Position numbers and translations under genes: made by a program
Assembly (NCBI RefSeq): GCF_001667275.1
Contig: NZ_LZHV01000017.1
Span: forward strand, 1-64,000
Source: Mycobacterium sp. ACS4054
Lineage (GTDB): Bacteria > Actinomycetota > Actinomycetes > Mycobacteriales > Mycobacteriaceae
Length of the DNA stretch: 64,000 nucleotides
Reading direction: 5' to 3'
Shown: positions 56,018 to 64,000 of the stretch, piece by piece
Position numbering within the stretch: the stretch's first letter is position 1
Layout of the letters: every line of letters starts with the position of its first letter
The notes under the pieces: model-generated
What the model saw: only the letters and a program-made list of their open reading frames with translations
Databases searched by the model: none
What the model was told of the DNA's origin: nothing

Positions 56018-57574
56018 CTAGCGGCCGAGGATCTCCGTAACCGCTTGGCGCAGCGCGCCTTCGGGGTCCGCGGGCAGCGTGTCGGAGCGCCACCCGACGA
56101 AATCGTCGGGGCGAACGAGCAGGGCGCCCGTGGGGGCGAGCCCGGTGAGCCCAGCCCACTCGTCGATTTCGATGCAGTGCGCGGCCACCGGCACCGAAGC
56201 CGCGGCGGCACACCAGCGTTCGTCACCGGTGAGCACGGTGAACCCCGGGCCCACCAGGTCGAGCGTCGAAACGCCGTCGCGCACCCAAACGTGCGGGACG
56301 CGGGTGCCGGGCTGCCCGCGCAATTCTTCGACCAGCGACACGGCGTCGGGATCCGGCGGACCCGGATCGTCGGAAATCACCGCGGCCGAGCGGTATTGGT
56401 AGCCGATCAGCAGCGCGAACATCGGCGCCTCTTCGTCCGGTGGTAATAGCGGCCGGTCGTCGTCCAACCGCAGGAAAGCCAGCGACGGCCCGGTGAGCGA
56501 CTGGCGCGCGTTGAACCGCCCGACCGCGTGCCGCTCGGCATGGTAGGTGCGCAACAAGGCCGGGTCGGCGGTCCCGTTCAAGACGCTAGCCAGCTTCCAG
56601 GCCAGGTTGTGCGCGCTCTGGATGGCGGTGTTGGCCCCGCCGGCCTTGAACGGCGGCATGGTGTGGGCCGAATCGCCGACGAGAAACACTCGGCCGCAGC
56701 GGAATTGGTCGGCGACCCGCTCGTATGGCTGCCACGGCGCGACGTCGATGATCTCCACGTCGATCGGCTCACCGATCGCTTTCGTCAGCATCTCGCGGCA
56801 CCGCTGCGCGGTGAACTGTTCGGCGGATTCGCCGCGGGCGGGAAAGTAAGTGTTGATGAACATGCCGAAGTCGTCGCGCACCGGCAGAAAGATGCCCTCC
56901 ACATCCGGGTTTTTCACTTGGATGCCGTCACCCGCACCGAGGTCGCGGGCGAATTTTCGCCACGACGCCCGGAAGTAGACGAACACGACATAGATCGGCA
57001 GTGCCCCGTAGCCGGAGGTGCTCACTCCCAGCGCGTCGCGGATCGGGCTGTGCACGCCGTCGGCGGCGACGAGATAGTCGGCGCGTACCGTCTCGGTCCC
57101 GCCCGACTCGCGATCGCGGATGACCGCGGTGACGCCGCTTTCGTCCTGGTCGAACGAGCCCAATTCCGTGTTGTAGCGCGCCTCGCTACCGTGCCGGCGG
57201 ATGTGGGTGAGCAGGATCGGTTCGAAGGCGCTCTGCGGGCAGTACTGGCCGCCGGGCTCCGGGCTCAGATCCTTGAACGGCGCGAAGATCGCGTTGACGT
57301 CGAGCGCCTGACGCTGTTCGGCGCTGTTGAGCGTCGGCCTGCTCAGCATGTCGGAAACGCCGTGGGCGATCGCATGGACCTCGTCGGCCAAGCCGAGGCC
57401 GCGCAGGATCTCCAGGCTGCGGAAGCTCAGGTTGCGCGCCTTCGGATAGATGAAGACCTCGCGCCGCTTCTCGACCACCAGCGAACGGACCCCGTGTTTG
57501 GCCAGCAATGCCGAGGTCGCGAGGCCGCCGGCGCCGGCGCCGACGATGAGGACGGGCACCCGTGTGGTTGTCAT
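56018..57574 (-). CDS. FAD-dependent aromatic monooxygenase
   Basis: This 518-residue class A flavoprotein monooxygenase has GAGAGG at residues 12-17 for the FAD ADP part, a YLVAADGVHS motif in the DG region and VFLVGDSAHTMPPFKAGGANTA as the second FAD motif. A C-terminal thioredoxin-like region of about 150 residues is typical of phenol hydroxylase/PheA-TfdB relatives. The substrate is likely an aromatic or polyketide; inference only. ATG 57574 lies 9 bases from a 30-base palindrome. H37Rv has a different small gene here. Confidence 0.92.
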   Translation of the reverse strand: MTTTRVPVLIVGAGAGGLATSALLAKHGVRSLVVEKRREVFIYPKARNLSFRSLEILRGLGLADEVHAIAHGVSDMLSRPTLNSAEQRQALDVNAIFAPFKDLSPEPGGQYCPQSAFEPILLTHIRRHGSEARYNTELGSFDQDESGVTAVIRDRESGGTETVRADYLVAADGVHSPIRDALGVSTSGYGALPIYVVFVYFRASWRKFARDLGAGDGIQVKNPDVEGIFLPVRDDFGMFINTYFPARGESAEQFTAQRCREMLTKAIGEPIDVEIIDVAPWQPYERVADQFRCGRVFLVGDSAHTMPPFKAGGANTAIQSAHNLAWKLASVLNGTADPALLRTYHAERHAVGRFNARQSLTGPSLAFLRLDDDRPLLPPDEEAPMFALLIGYQYRSAAVISDDPGPPDPDAVSLVEELRGQPGTRVPHVWVRDGVSTLDLVGPGFTVLTGDERWCAAAASVPVAAHCIEIDEWAGLTGLAPTGALLVRPDDFVGWRSDTLPADPEGALRQAVTEILGR

Positions 57575-57583
57575 GCCAAAAAT

Positions 57584-57613
57584 GATAGTCCATGTCATTA
57601 AACATTGACTATC
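57584..57613. promoter_or_regulatory. 30-bp operator-like palindrome upstream of the FAD monooxygenase
   Basis: The arms GATAGTC-n-ATGT (57584-57595) and ACAT-n-GACTATC (57602-57613) are complementary at 11 of 12 positions around a 6-base centre. The site is A/T-rich against a GC-rich background and overlaps the likely promoter of the monooxygenase. This size and symmetry fit a MarR or TetR dimer site. Confidence 0.65.
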
Positions 57614-57627
57614 GAAATGCTGGAGCC

Positions 57628-59172
57628 TCAGCCGAACTGCCCCACGAACTCCTCGGCCACCGCCAGCGCGCGCTCCCGGTCGGACTCCACCAGCCCGATG
57701 CGGGTCCGTCGGTCCAGGAGGTCGGAGACGTCCAGCGCCCCCTCGTGGGTGATGGCGTACTCGAATTCCGCCCGCGTGACGTCGACGCCCTCGGCGATCG
57801 GCTCGGTCGGGCGCTTGCAGGTCGCGCTGGCGATGACCTTGGCCGCCTCCGCCCCGTACCGCTGCACCAGCGACGCCGGCAGCTCGACGGCCGGGCCGGC
57901 GGGGGGCGTCCCCGGGTTGGCGGACGCCCCGATCAGCGGTAGGTCGTGGGTTCGGCACTTCGCGGCCCGCAGGCGCCGCAGGCTGACGGCGCGGTCCAGC
58001 ACGTCCTGGGCCATGTAGCGGTATTCGGTCAGCTTGCCGCCGATCACGCTGATGACCCCGGACGCCGACTCCACCACCGCGTGTTCGCGCGAGACGTCGG
58101 CGGTGCGGCCCTCGCCGGTGTCGATCAGCGGCCGCAGTCCCGCGTAGGCGCCGACGACGTCGGACGGGCCCAGCGCGACGCCCAGCGCGGTGTTGACGGT
58201 GTCCAGCAGGAAGGTGACCTCGTCGGCCGACGGCGTGGGCACGTCCGGGATCGGTCCGGGAGCGGCCTCATCGGTCAGCCCCAGGTACACCCGACCCAAC
58301 TGCTCGGGCATGGCGAACACGAACCGATTGAGCTCCCCGGGTATCGGAATCGTCAGCGCGGCAGTGGGATTGCCGAACGCGGCGGCATCGAACACCAGGT
58401 GAGTGCCGCGGCTGGGCCGCAGCCGCAGCAAGCCGTCGATCTCGGCCGCCCACACCCCCGCCGCGTTGATGACCGCACCGGCGGAAACGTCGAACGCCTG
58501 ACCCGTGCGCTGGTCGGTCAGCCGCACCGACGTGCCGGTGGCGTGCGAGGCCGCCACGTAGGTCAGGATCCGCGCGCCGTGCTGCGCGGCGGTGCGCGCG
58601 ACCGCGGTGACCAGTCGGGCGTCGTCGATCAACTGCCCGTCGTAGGCCAGCAATCCGCCGTCCAGGCCGTCGCGCCGAACGGTCGGCGCCATCCGCACGA
58701 CGCGATCGGGCCCGATCCGGCGCGAGCGGGGCAGGGTCGCCGACGACGTGCCCGCGAGCATGCGCAAGGCGTCGCCGGCCAGGAATCCGGCGCGCACCAA
58801 CGCCCGCTTGCCCCGGCTCATGGACGGCAGTAGCGGGACCAGCTGCGGCATCGCACGAACGAGGTGAGGGGCGTTGCGGCTCATCAGGATTCCGCGTTCG
58901 ACCGCGCTGCGGCGGGCGATCCCCACGTTTCCGGTCGCCAGGTAGCGCAGGCCGCCGTGGACCAGTTTGGAACTCCAGCGGCTGGTGCCGAAGGCCAGGT
59001 CGTGCTTTTCCACCAGCGCCACGCGCAGCCCCCGCGATGCGGCGTCCAAGGCGATGCCGGCGCCGGTGATGCCGCCGCCGATCACCACGACGTCCAGCGG
59101 CTCGCCGTCGGCGAGCGCGGCGAGGTCGGCGGCCCGGCGGGCGGCGTTCAGCGCGGTGGGATCGGCGATCAC
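57628..59172 (-). CDS. glpD1: GlpD1: glycerol-3-phosphate dehydrogenase
   Basis: This 514-residue FAD enzyme oxidises glycerol-3-phosphate to dihydroxyacetone phosphate and feeds electrons to the respiratory chain. GGGITG at 32-37, the GlpD signature SRWSSKLVHGGLRYL, and VIGGKLTEYRYMAQD are present. The C-terminal DAO_C region is complete. The GTG start at 59172 overlaps the TetR stop (GTGA). The order matches H37Rv Rv2249c-Rv2250c. Confidence 0.94.
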   Translation of the reverse strand: MIADPTALNAARRAADLAALADGEPLDVVVIGGGITGAGIALDAASRGLRVALVEKHDLAFGTSRWSSKLVHGGLRYLATGNVGIARRSAVERGILMSRNAPHLVRAMPQLVPLLPSMSRGKRALVRAGFLAGDALRMLAGTSSATLPRSRRIGPDRVVRMAPTVRRDGLDGGLLAYDGQLIDDARLVTAVARTAAQHGARILTYVAASHATGTSVRLTDQRTGQAFDVSAGAVINAAGVWAAEIDGLLRLRPSRGTHLVFDAAAFGNPTAALTIPIPGELNRFVFAMPEQLGRVYLGLTDEAAPGPIPDVPTPSADEVTFLLDTVNTALGVALGPSDVVGAYAGLRPLIDTGEGRTADVSREHAVVESASGVISVIGGKLTEYRYMAQDVLDRAVSLRRLRAAKCRTHDLPLIGASANPGTPPAGPAVELPASLVQRYGAEAAKVIASATCKRPTEPIAEGVDVTRAEFEYAITHEGALDVSDLLDRRTRIGLVESDRERALAVAEEFVGQFG

Positions 59173-59744
59173 GACAGGTATCCGTTCAGCGAGTAGGCGA
59201 GTTCGGAGGCCAGCGTGTCGGCGTCCAGGAGCGGTTCGACGATTTGGGCCGACTGGATGGTCGACTGGGCGATCAGCAGCACCATGGTCGCCATCTGAAC
59301 CGGGTCGCCCGCGCGGACGCTGCCGCTGCGCTGGGCCACCCGCAGCCGGGCGGCAAGGGCGTCGATCAGCATGTGCTGGCTGGTGCCGAGCCGTTCGGTG
59401 ATGTAGATCGGCGCCAGCTCCGAGTGCAGCACCGACATCACGAGCCGGTCCTGGCGCAGCAGGTTGGCCACCGTAACGATCTGTCGCACAAGCGATTCCC
59501 GGTCGTCACCGAGCAGCGGGGCGTCGCGCATCACCTCGGTGATGTGGCGGGTCAACAGCGCCGCGACTATCGACTGGGTGTCCGGCCAGCGCCGGTAGAC
59601 CGTGGGCCTGCTGACGCCGGCGCGCCGCGCGATCTCGGCCAGCGTCACCCGCTCGACGCCGTAATCGACCACACAGCTGGCCGCCGCCGCGAGGATGCGC
59701 TCGCCGGTGTCCACCCCGGGACGTGCGTTACTGATTGACAGCAT
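59169..59744 (-). CDS. TetR family regulator (Rv2250c-like)
   Basis: This 191-residue regulator has an HTH at about 12-60 with VERVTLAEIARRAGVSRPTVYRRWPD and a TetR-type ligand domain. ATG 59744 leaves a spacer of 17 bases to the divergent flavoprotein ATG. It overlaps glpD1 by 4 bases and may autoregulate both directions from the shared spacer. No ribosome binding site fits in the spacer, so its mRNA is probably leaderless. Confidence 0.92.
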   Translation of the reverse strand: MLSISNARPGVDTGERILAAAASCVVDYGVERVTLAEIARRAGVSRPTVYRRWPDTQSIVAALLTRHITEVMRDAPLLGDDRESLVRQIVTVANLLRQDRLVMSVLHSELAPIYITERLGTSQHMLIDALAARLRVAQRSGSVRAGDPVQMATMVLLIAQSTIQSAQIVEPLLDADTLASELAYSLNGYLS

Positions 59745-59761
59745 GTGTAATACTGTAACGC
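59745..59761. promoter_or_regulatory. 17-bp divergent promoter region between TetR and flavoprotein genes
   Basis: Only 17 bases separate two divergent ATG codons. On the plus strand TAATAC (59748-59753) or TACTGT (59751-59756) can serve as -10. On the minus strand TACAGT or AGTATT are candidates. Each promoter must place its -35 inside the opposite coding region, so the two transcription units compete and a single bound dimer would block both. Confidence 0.55.
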
Positions 59762-61372
59762 ATGACGCAACCCGAGGGTCTCCTCCCCCCGATGAAATGG
59801 AACGCGTGGGGGGATCCCGCCGCCGCCAAGCCACTCTCCGACGGCATCCGCAGCCTGCTGAAACAGGCGGTCGGCATCGACGATGCGCCCAGGGCCGAAC
59901 TCGAAGCGGACCAGGTGCGCCTACGCCCGTCGGCGCTGTCGGATGAAGATCGCGAGGCGCTGGCCGGCATCGTCGGCGCGGCGCACTGCCGCACCGACGA
60001 CCGGGACCGGTTGCTGCACGCGGGCGGGAAGTCGACGATCGACCTGCTGCGCCGCAAGGACCCGGGCGTGCAGGACGCGCCCGACGCCATCCTGCTGCCC
60101 GGTGACGACGACGCCGTCGCCGCGGTCCTGCGCCACTGCTCCGAACACCGCATCGCCGTCGTCCCCTTCGGCGGCGGCACCAGCGTGGTCGGCGGTCTGG
60201 ATCCGATCCGCGGGTCGTTCAACGCCGTCGTGTCGCTCGACCTGCGCCGCCTCGACCGGTTGATCTCCCTCGACGAGGTGTCCGGCCAGGCCGTGTTCGA
60301 GGCCGGCGTCACCGGGCCCGACGCGGAACGCATGCTTGGCGCCCAAGGCTTTTCGCTCGGCCATTTCCCGCAGAGCTTCGAGTACGCGACCATCGGCGGA
60401 TTCGCCGCCACCCGCTCGTCCGGGCAGGACTCGGCGGGCTACGGCCGGTTCAACGACATGGTGCGCGGGCTGCGCGTCGTCACCCCGGCGGGCACCATCG
60501 ACCTGGGTCGCGCGCCGGAATCCGCCGCCGGCCCCGACCTGCGTCAGCTGATGATCGGCTCGGAGGGCGCCTTCGGCGTCATCACCCAGGTGCGGCTGCG
60601 GGTGCACCGAGCGCCCGAGACCGTGCGCTACGAGGCGTGGTCCTTCCCCGACTTCGAGACCGGCGCCGCCGCCCTGCGCGCGGTGACCCAGACGGGCACC
60701 GGCCCCACCGTCATCCGGCTCTCCGACGAGGCCGAGACCGGGGTCAACCTGGCCACCACGGACGCGATCGGCGAAAGCCAGATCACCGGCGGCTGCCTGG
60801 CCATCACCGTGTTCGAGGGCACCAAGGAACACGTCGAAAGCCGGCACGCCGAAACCGCCGCCCTGCTGGCCGCCCACGGCGCGACGTCGCTGGGCGAGGC
60901 ACCGGCGCGGGCCTGGGAGCACGGCCGGTTCGGCGCGCCGTACCTGCGCGACTCGCTGCTGTCGGCGGGCGCGCTCTGCGAGACACTCGAGACCGCCACC
61001 GACTGGTCGAACGTTCCAGCGCTCAAAGCCGCTGTGAAGCAAGCGCTTACCGATGCGCTGGCCGAGTCCGGCACACCGGCGCTGGTGATGTGCCACATCT
61101 CGCACGTCTACCCCACCGGCGCGTCGTTGTACTTCACCGTCGTCGCCGGGCAACGCGGCAATCCGATCGAACAATGGTTGGCCGCCAAGAAGGCCGCGTG
61201 CGACGCCATCATGGCCAGCGGCGGAACCATCACCCACCACCACGCGGTCGGTGCCGACCACCGGCCCTGGATGCGCGACGAGGTGGGCGAGCTGGGCGTG
61301 CAAATCCTGCGGGCGGTCAAGGCGACCCTGGACCCGGCCGGAATCCTCAACCCCGGCAAGCTGATTCCATGA
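59762..61372 (+). CDS. FAD-linked oxidase, alkyldihydroxyacetonephosphate synthase-like (Rv2251)
   Basis: This 536-residue flavoprotein has a VAO/PCMH-type FAD-binding domain (about 95-270) with PFGGGTSVVGGLD and YATIGGFAATRSSGQDSAGYG, and a C-terminal domain with HISHVYPTGASLYFTV, the His-rich THHHAVG and the closing DPAGILNPGK. It resembles AGPS, which makes ether lipid precursors, but the true reaction in mycobacteria is not established. It overlaps the diacylglycerol kinase gene by 4 bases, supporting a lipid role. Confidence 0.92.
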   Translation: MTQPEGLLPPMKWNAWGDPAAAKPLSDGIRSLLKQAVGIDDAPRAELEADQVRLRPSALSDEDREALAGIVGAAHCRTDDRDRLLHAGGKSTIDLLRRKDPGVQDAPDAILLPGDDDAVAAVLRHCSEHRIAVVPFGGGTSVVGGLDPIRGSFNAVVSLDLRRLDRLISLDEVSGQAVFEAGVTGPDAERMLGAQGFSLGHFPQSFEYATIGGFAATRSSGQDSAGYGRFNDMVRGLRVVTPAGTIDLGRAPESAAGPDLRQLMIGSEGAFGVITQVRLRVHRAPETVRYEAWSFPDFETGAAALRAVTQTGTGPTVIRLSDEAETGVNLATTDAIGESQITGGCLAITVFEGTKEHVESRHAETAALLAAHGATSLGEAPARAWEHGRFGAPYLRDSLLSAGALCETLETATDWSNVPALKAAVKQALTDALAESGTPALVMCHISHVYPTGASLYFTVVAGQRGNPIEQWLAAKKAACDAIMASGGTITHHHAVGADHRPWMRDEVGELGVQILRAVKATLDPAGILNPGKLIP

Positions 61373-62271
61373 CTGAGATCGCCAAGGTGATCGCGCTGAC
61401 CAATCCCGTGTCGGGGCACGGCGCGGCAATCCGGGCGGCCCAGCTCGCGATCGCGCGGCTGCACCAGCGCGGTGTCGAGGTGGTCGAGATCATCGGCGAC
61501 GACGCGCAGGACGCGCGGTACCTGGTGAGCGCGGCGCTGGAGAAGGGCGCCGACGCGGTGATGGTCACCGGCGGCGACGGCGTCGTCTCCAACGCGCTGC
61601 AAGTGCTCGCCGGCACCGACGTCCCGTTGGGCATCGTGGCGGCGGGGACCGGCAACGACCACGCCCGCGAATTCGGGCTTCCGACAAAGGATCCCGAAGC
61701 CGCGGCCGACATCATCGTGGACGGCGTTACCGAAACCATCGACCTGGGGCGCATTCGCGACGGCGACGGGGCCACCAAGTGGTTCGGCACGGTGGCGGCA
61801 ACCGGATTCGACTCTCTGGTGACCGACCGGGCCAACCGGATGCGCTGGCCGCACGGCCGGTTGCGGTACTACCTCGCGATGCTCGCCGAGCTATCGCAGC
61901 TGCGCCTGTTGCCTTTCCGCTTGGTGCTCGACGGGACGCGGGAACTCGATGCCGACATCACGCTGGCGGCCTTCGGCAACACCCGCAGCTACGGCGGGGG
62001 CCTGCTGATCTGCCCGCACGCCGATCACACCGACGGCCTGCTCGACATCACGATGGTGCACGAGGCGTCGCGCACCAAGCTCGTTCGCCTGTTCCCCACC
62101 GTGATGAAGGGCACCCACGTCAACCTCGACGAGGTGAGCACGACGCGGGCCCAATCTATCCACGTCGAGTGCCCCGGCATCAACGTCTACGCCGACGGCG
62201 ACTTCGCCTGCGCGCTGCCCGCCGAGATCACCGCGGTTCCGGGCGCGCTGCGTATCCTGCGCCGGGCCTGA
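61369..62271 (+). CDS. Diacylglycerol kinase family protein (Rv2252)
   Basis: This 300-residue lipid kinase has the DAGK_cat domain with TNPVSGHG near the start and the nucleotide-binding GGDGV at 68-72. AAGTGNDHARE and a C-terminal YegS-like beta domain ending INVYADGDF are present. The M. tuberculosis homologue phosphorylates diacylglycerol and influences phosphatidylinositol mannoside synthesis. ATG 61369 overlaps the preceding flavoprotein stop (ATGA). Confidence 0.94.
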   Translation: MTEIAKVIALTNPVSGHGAAIRAAQLAIARLHQRGVEVVEIIGDDAQDARYLVSAALEKGADAVMVTGGDGVVSNALQVLAGTDVPLGIVAAGTGNDHAREFGLPTKDPEAAADIIVDGVTETIDLGRIRDGDGATKWFGTVAATGFDSLVTDRANRMRWPHGRLRYYLAMLAELSQLRLLPFRLVLDGTRELDADITLAAFGNTRSYGGGLLICPHADHTDGLLDITMVHEASRTKLVRLFPTVMKGTHVNLDEVSTTRAQSIHVECPGINVYADGDFACALPAEITAVPGALRILRRA

Positions 62272-62274
62272 CGC

Positions 62275-62787
62275 CTAGCCGACGCCCCGGCTCAGCCAGG
62301 TCACCTCGCCGACCTCGCCGCCGTCGCGGTACGCCTCGAGGGCGTCGTCCCACGCCGTGCCCAGCACGGTGTCCAGCTCGGCGGCCAGGGTGTCGGCGCC
62401 CTGCGCCATCAGCGCCCGCAGCCGCATCTCGCCGACCATGACGTCGCCGTTGGCGCTCATCGCCCCGCTCCACAGGCCGAGTTGCGGGGTGTGGCTGAAC
62501 CGCTGGCCGTCGACTCCGGGGCTGGGATCCTCGGTGACCTCGAACCGCAGCACGGACCAGGAGCGCAGGGCGTTTGCCAGCCGGGCGCCGGTGCCCACCG
62601 GCCCGACCCAGTTGGTGACGCCGCGCAGCTGACCGGGCATGGCCGGCTGTGGCGTCCAGGTGAGGTTCGCCTTCGCCCCAAGGGTCGATGACAACGCCCA
62701 CTCGACATGCGGGCATACCGCCGCCGGCGAGGCGTGCACGTACACCACGCCAGTCGTCACGTCGGCGAATTGATTCGACGCACGCAT
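62275..62787 (-). CDS. DUF3145 protein (Rv2256c-like)
   Basis: This 170-residue soluble protein opens MRASNQFADVTTGVVYVHAS and has a conserved core TPQPAMPGQLRGVTNWVGPVG and SGAMSANGDVMVGEMRLRAL. It matches the actinobacterial DUF3145 family of unknown role. ATG 62787 is chosen because AAGGAG lies 6 bases upstream. The 141-base region upstream (62788-62928) contains no other gene. Genes equivalent to Rv2253-Rv2255c are absent here. Confidence 0.87.
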   Translation of the reverse strand: MRASNQFADVTTGVVYVHASPAAVCPHVEWALSSTLGAKANLTWTPQPAMPGQLRGVTNWVGPVGTGARLANALRSWSVLRFEVTEDPSPGVDGQRFSHTPQLGLWSGAMSANGDVMVGEMRLRALMAQGADTLAAELDTVLGTAWDDALEAYRDGGEVGEVTWLSRGVG

Positions 62788-62928
62788 TTCCTGCTCCTTC
62801 GGTTCCGCGAGGGACGTCTTCCCCAACGACCTGGCGGGACCTGGCGAGCAGGATGTCTAACTATTTTGTGTGTCGTGCGTGTCTATTGTGCCTTGTGTTG
62901 CCCATGTTGCGCTAGTGTGCATTTTCCT

Positions 62929-63747
62929 TCAGTCGTATTCGGCTATCACGGCGTCGGAAAAGGCCGGCCAGGGCGCGAGCGCCCACTCCCCGAAATCGCG
63001 GTTGGTGAGGGCCACCAGCGCCAGGTCACGGTCCGGATCCGCCCAGATGAAACCTCCCGCCTGGCCGAAATGACCGTAGGTTCGCGGCGAGTTGCGCGCG
63101 CCGGTCCAGTGCGGCGTCTTCGCGTCCCTGATCTCGAAACCCAGCCCCCAGTCGTTGGGCCGCTGGACCCCGTAGCCGGGCAGCACGCCGTCCAGGCCGG
63201 GAAATTGCACCGTGGTGGCCTCGGCGTGCAGTTGCGCCGAGAGCGTCGCAGGCCGCAGCAGGTCGACGGCGAATTTGCCCAGGTCGGCGACCGTGGACGT
63301 GGCGCCGAACCCGGCGGCGTCCGCGCCGCCCTCCAGCCGGGTCGACGTCATCCCCAGCGGTTGGAACACCGCCTCGGCCAGGTAGCGGCCGAATTCGATC
63401 CCGGATTCCCGCTGCACCGCCTGGGCCAGCACGGCGAAGCCGTAATTGGAGTAGATGCGCCGCGCGCCGGGGGCGGCCAGCACGTGATCGTTGCCCAGGG
63501 CCAGGCCCGACGCGTGCGCCAGCAGGTGCCGGATGGTGGCGCCCGGCGGCCCCGCCGCCGTGTCCAGGTCCACGACGCCCTCTTCGATCGCGACGTGCGC
63601 GGCCCGGGCCACCAGCGGCTTGGTCACCGACGCCAGCGCGAACACCCGGCCGGTGTCGCCGTGGCTGGCCAGCACGCCGTCGGGACCGATTACCGCCGCG
63701 GCGGCGGCCTCGACCGGCCAGTCCTCCAGCGCGTCGAGGGCCGCCAT
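62929..63747 (-). CDS. Beta-lactamase family serine hydrolase (Rv2257c-like)
   Basis: This 272-residue protein has the class C beta-lactamase/DD-peptidase fold: SVTK (Ser40, Lys43), YSN (99-101) and a late HFGQAGG in place of KTG. It lacks a signal peptide, so it is probably cytosolic and an esterase-type hydrolase rather than a true lactamase. ATG 63747 overlaps the methyltransferase stop by one base; GTG 63750 is an alternative. Confidence 0.9.
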   Translation of the reverse strand: MAALDALEDWPVEAAAAAVIGPDGVLASHGDTGRVFALASVTKPLVARAAHVAIEEGVVDLDTAAGPPGATIRHLLAHASGLALGNDHVLAAPGARRIYSNYGFAVLAQAVQRESGIEFGRYLAEAVFQPLGMTSTRLEGGADAAGFGATSTVADLGKFAVDLLRPATLSAQLHAEATTVQFPGLDGVLPGYGVQRPNDWGLGFEIRDAKTPHWTGARNSPRTYGHFGQAGGFIWADPDRDLALVALTNRDFGEWALAPWPAFSDAVIAEYD

Positions 63748-64000
63748 CACTTCCGGGCGATGTAGTAGTTGTTGACCGGGTCCGACTTGATCTCCGCCAC
63801 ACGCACGTCGCCGAACCCGGCGTCGGCCAGCATCGCGGTGGCCAGCTGGGTCCCCCACGCCGCGCCCAGCCCGGCGCCGTCCAGCGCCAGCGACACCGTC
63901 ATGCAGTGCATCAGCGACGTGGTGTACAGGTTGGTGCTCAGCGGCACGCCGACGTTGTCCTCGAGCCGGCTGGACGCCTTGATGTCGGCCATCAGCAGGA
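63747..64000 (-). CDS. Partial: C-terminal end of a SAM-dependent methyltransferase (Rv2258c-like)
   Basis: The frame is open to the window edge, so the N-terminus lies beyond 64000. The visible part of about 84 residues ends [28 protein letters not shown], the usual closing beta-hairpin of class I methyltransferases. The order next to the serine hydrolase matches H37Rv. The catalytic core is not visible, so the substrate cannot be judged. Confidence 0.75.
   Translation of the reverse strand, partial: LLMADIKASSRLEDNVGVPLSTNLYTTSLMHCMTVSLALDGAGLGAAWGTQLATAMLADAGFGDVRVAEIKSDPVNNYYIARK

Overview
The window is a GC-rich actinobacterial chromosome segment from the genus Mycobacterium. The evidence is the complete FAS-II operon with a mycobacterial long-tailed acyl carrier protein (acpM, kasA, kasB, accD6), the lipoprotein protease caeA, the tyrosine kinase/phosphatase pair ptkA-ptpA, the one-Cys peroxiredoxin ahpE, and many genes that start at -10 boxes without a ribosome binding site. 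From memory of M. tuberculosis H37Rv, the backbone runs in the same order as Rv2214c to Rv2258c. The species is not fixed by what can be seen here; a slow grower is likely. Homology statements are made from memory of protein families, since no search was run.

Layout. 1-114 is near-pure G/C low-complexity sequence that looks like an assembly edge. 122-2650 holds a flavin oxidoreductase, a SRPBCC protein and a small membrane protein. 2654-9809 is ephD, then the lipoate/2-oxo-acid dehydrogenase block dlaT, a TIGR01777-type epimerase, lipB, lipA and a DUF4191 membrane protein. 9810-20287 is the nitrogen block: an RDD membrane protein, glnA1 under a four-box GlnR-like site, glnE and glnA2. It is interrupted by a non-backbone stretch (11989-15918) with a lipoprotein/membrane-protein pair, a tiny glycine-rich repeat protein, a GNAT acetyltransferase, an LLM flavin oxidoreductase and a thioesterase. 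20379-24639 holds two exported proteases and panB. 24752-26695 is a second non-backbone insert of secreted proteins: a GH5 hydrolase, a hemophore-like protein and a Pro-rich peptide. 26817-29582 is a CYTH-CHAD protein, rnpB (RNase P RNA) and a 2OG-Fe(II) oxygenase-like protein.

29628-34932 is the clearest accessory block: a P450, an unknown membrane protein, a Tpx-like peroxiredoxin lacking the catalytic threonine, a His-substituted 3Fe-4S ferredoxin, a membrane-anchored molybdopterin oxidoreductase, a small membrane protein and a TetR regulator. 34943-46018 returns to the backbone: a four-gene chain of start/stop overlaps (CobC-like aminotransferase, Nif3-like, zinc ribbon, RNase H/phosphatase), ptkA-ptpA-SURF1, cobD, a DUF2236 oxygenase, an epoxide hydrolase, tRNA-Val(TAC), ahpE and a lipoprotein. 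46203-55996 covers pyruvate dehydrogenase E1 (aceE), the regulator mabR and the FAS-II operon fabD-acpM-kasA-kasB-accD6, with a MabR operator upstream of fabD. 56018-64000 holds an accessory FAD monooxygenase with a 30-bp operator-like palindrome, glpD1 and its TetR gene, an AGPS-like flavoprotein, a diacylglycerol kinase, a DUF3145 protein, a serine hydrolase and the end of a methyltransferase.

Functionally, the backbone links central carbon flux (dlaT, aceE, lipoate synthesis) to malonyl-CoA supply and mycolic acid elongation, and places glutamine synthetase next to its adenylyltransferase and under a GlnR-type box. The inserts contribute redox chemistry and secreted proteins. The least explained items are the glycine-rich nonapeptide-repeat protein at 13615, the altered Tpx at 31831, the long palindrome at 57584 and the 17-bp shared promoter at 59745. 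No gene-free stretch exceeds about 300 bases.
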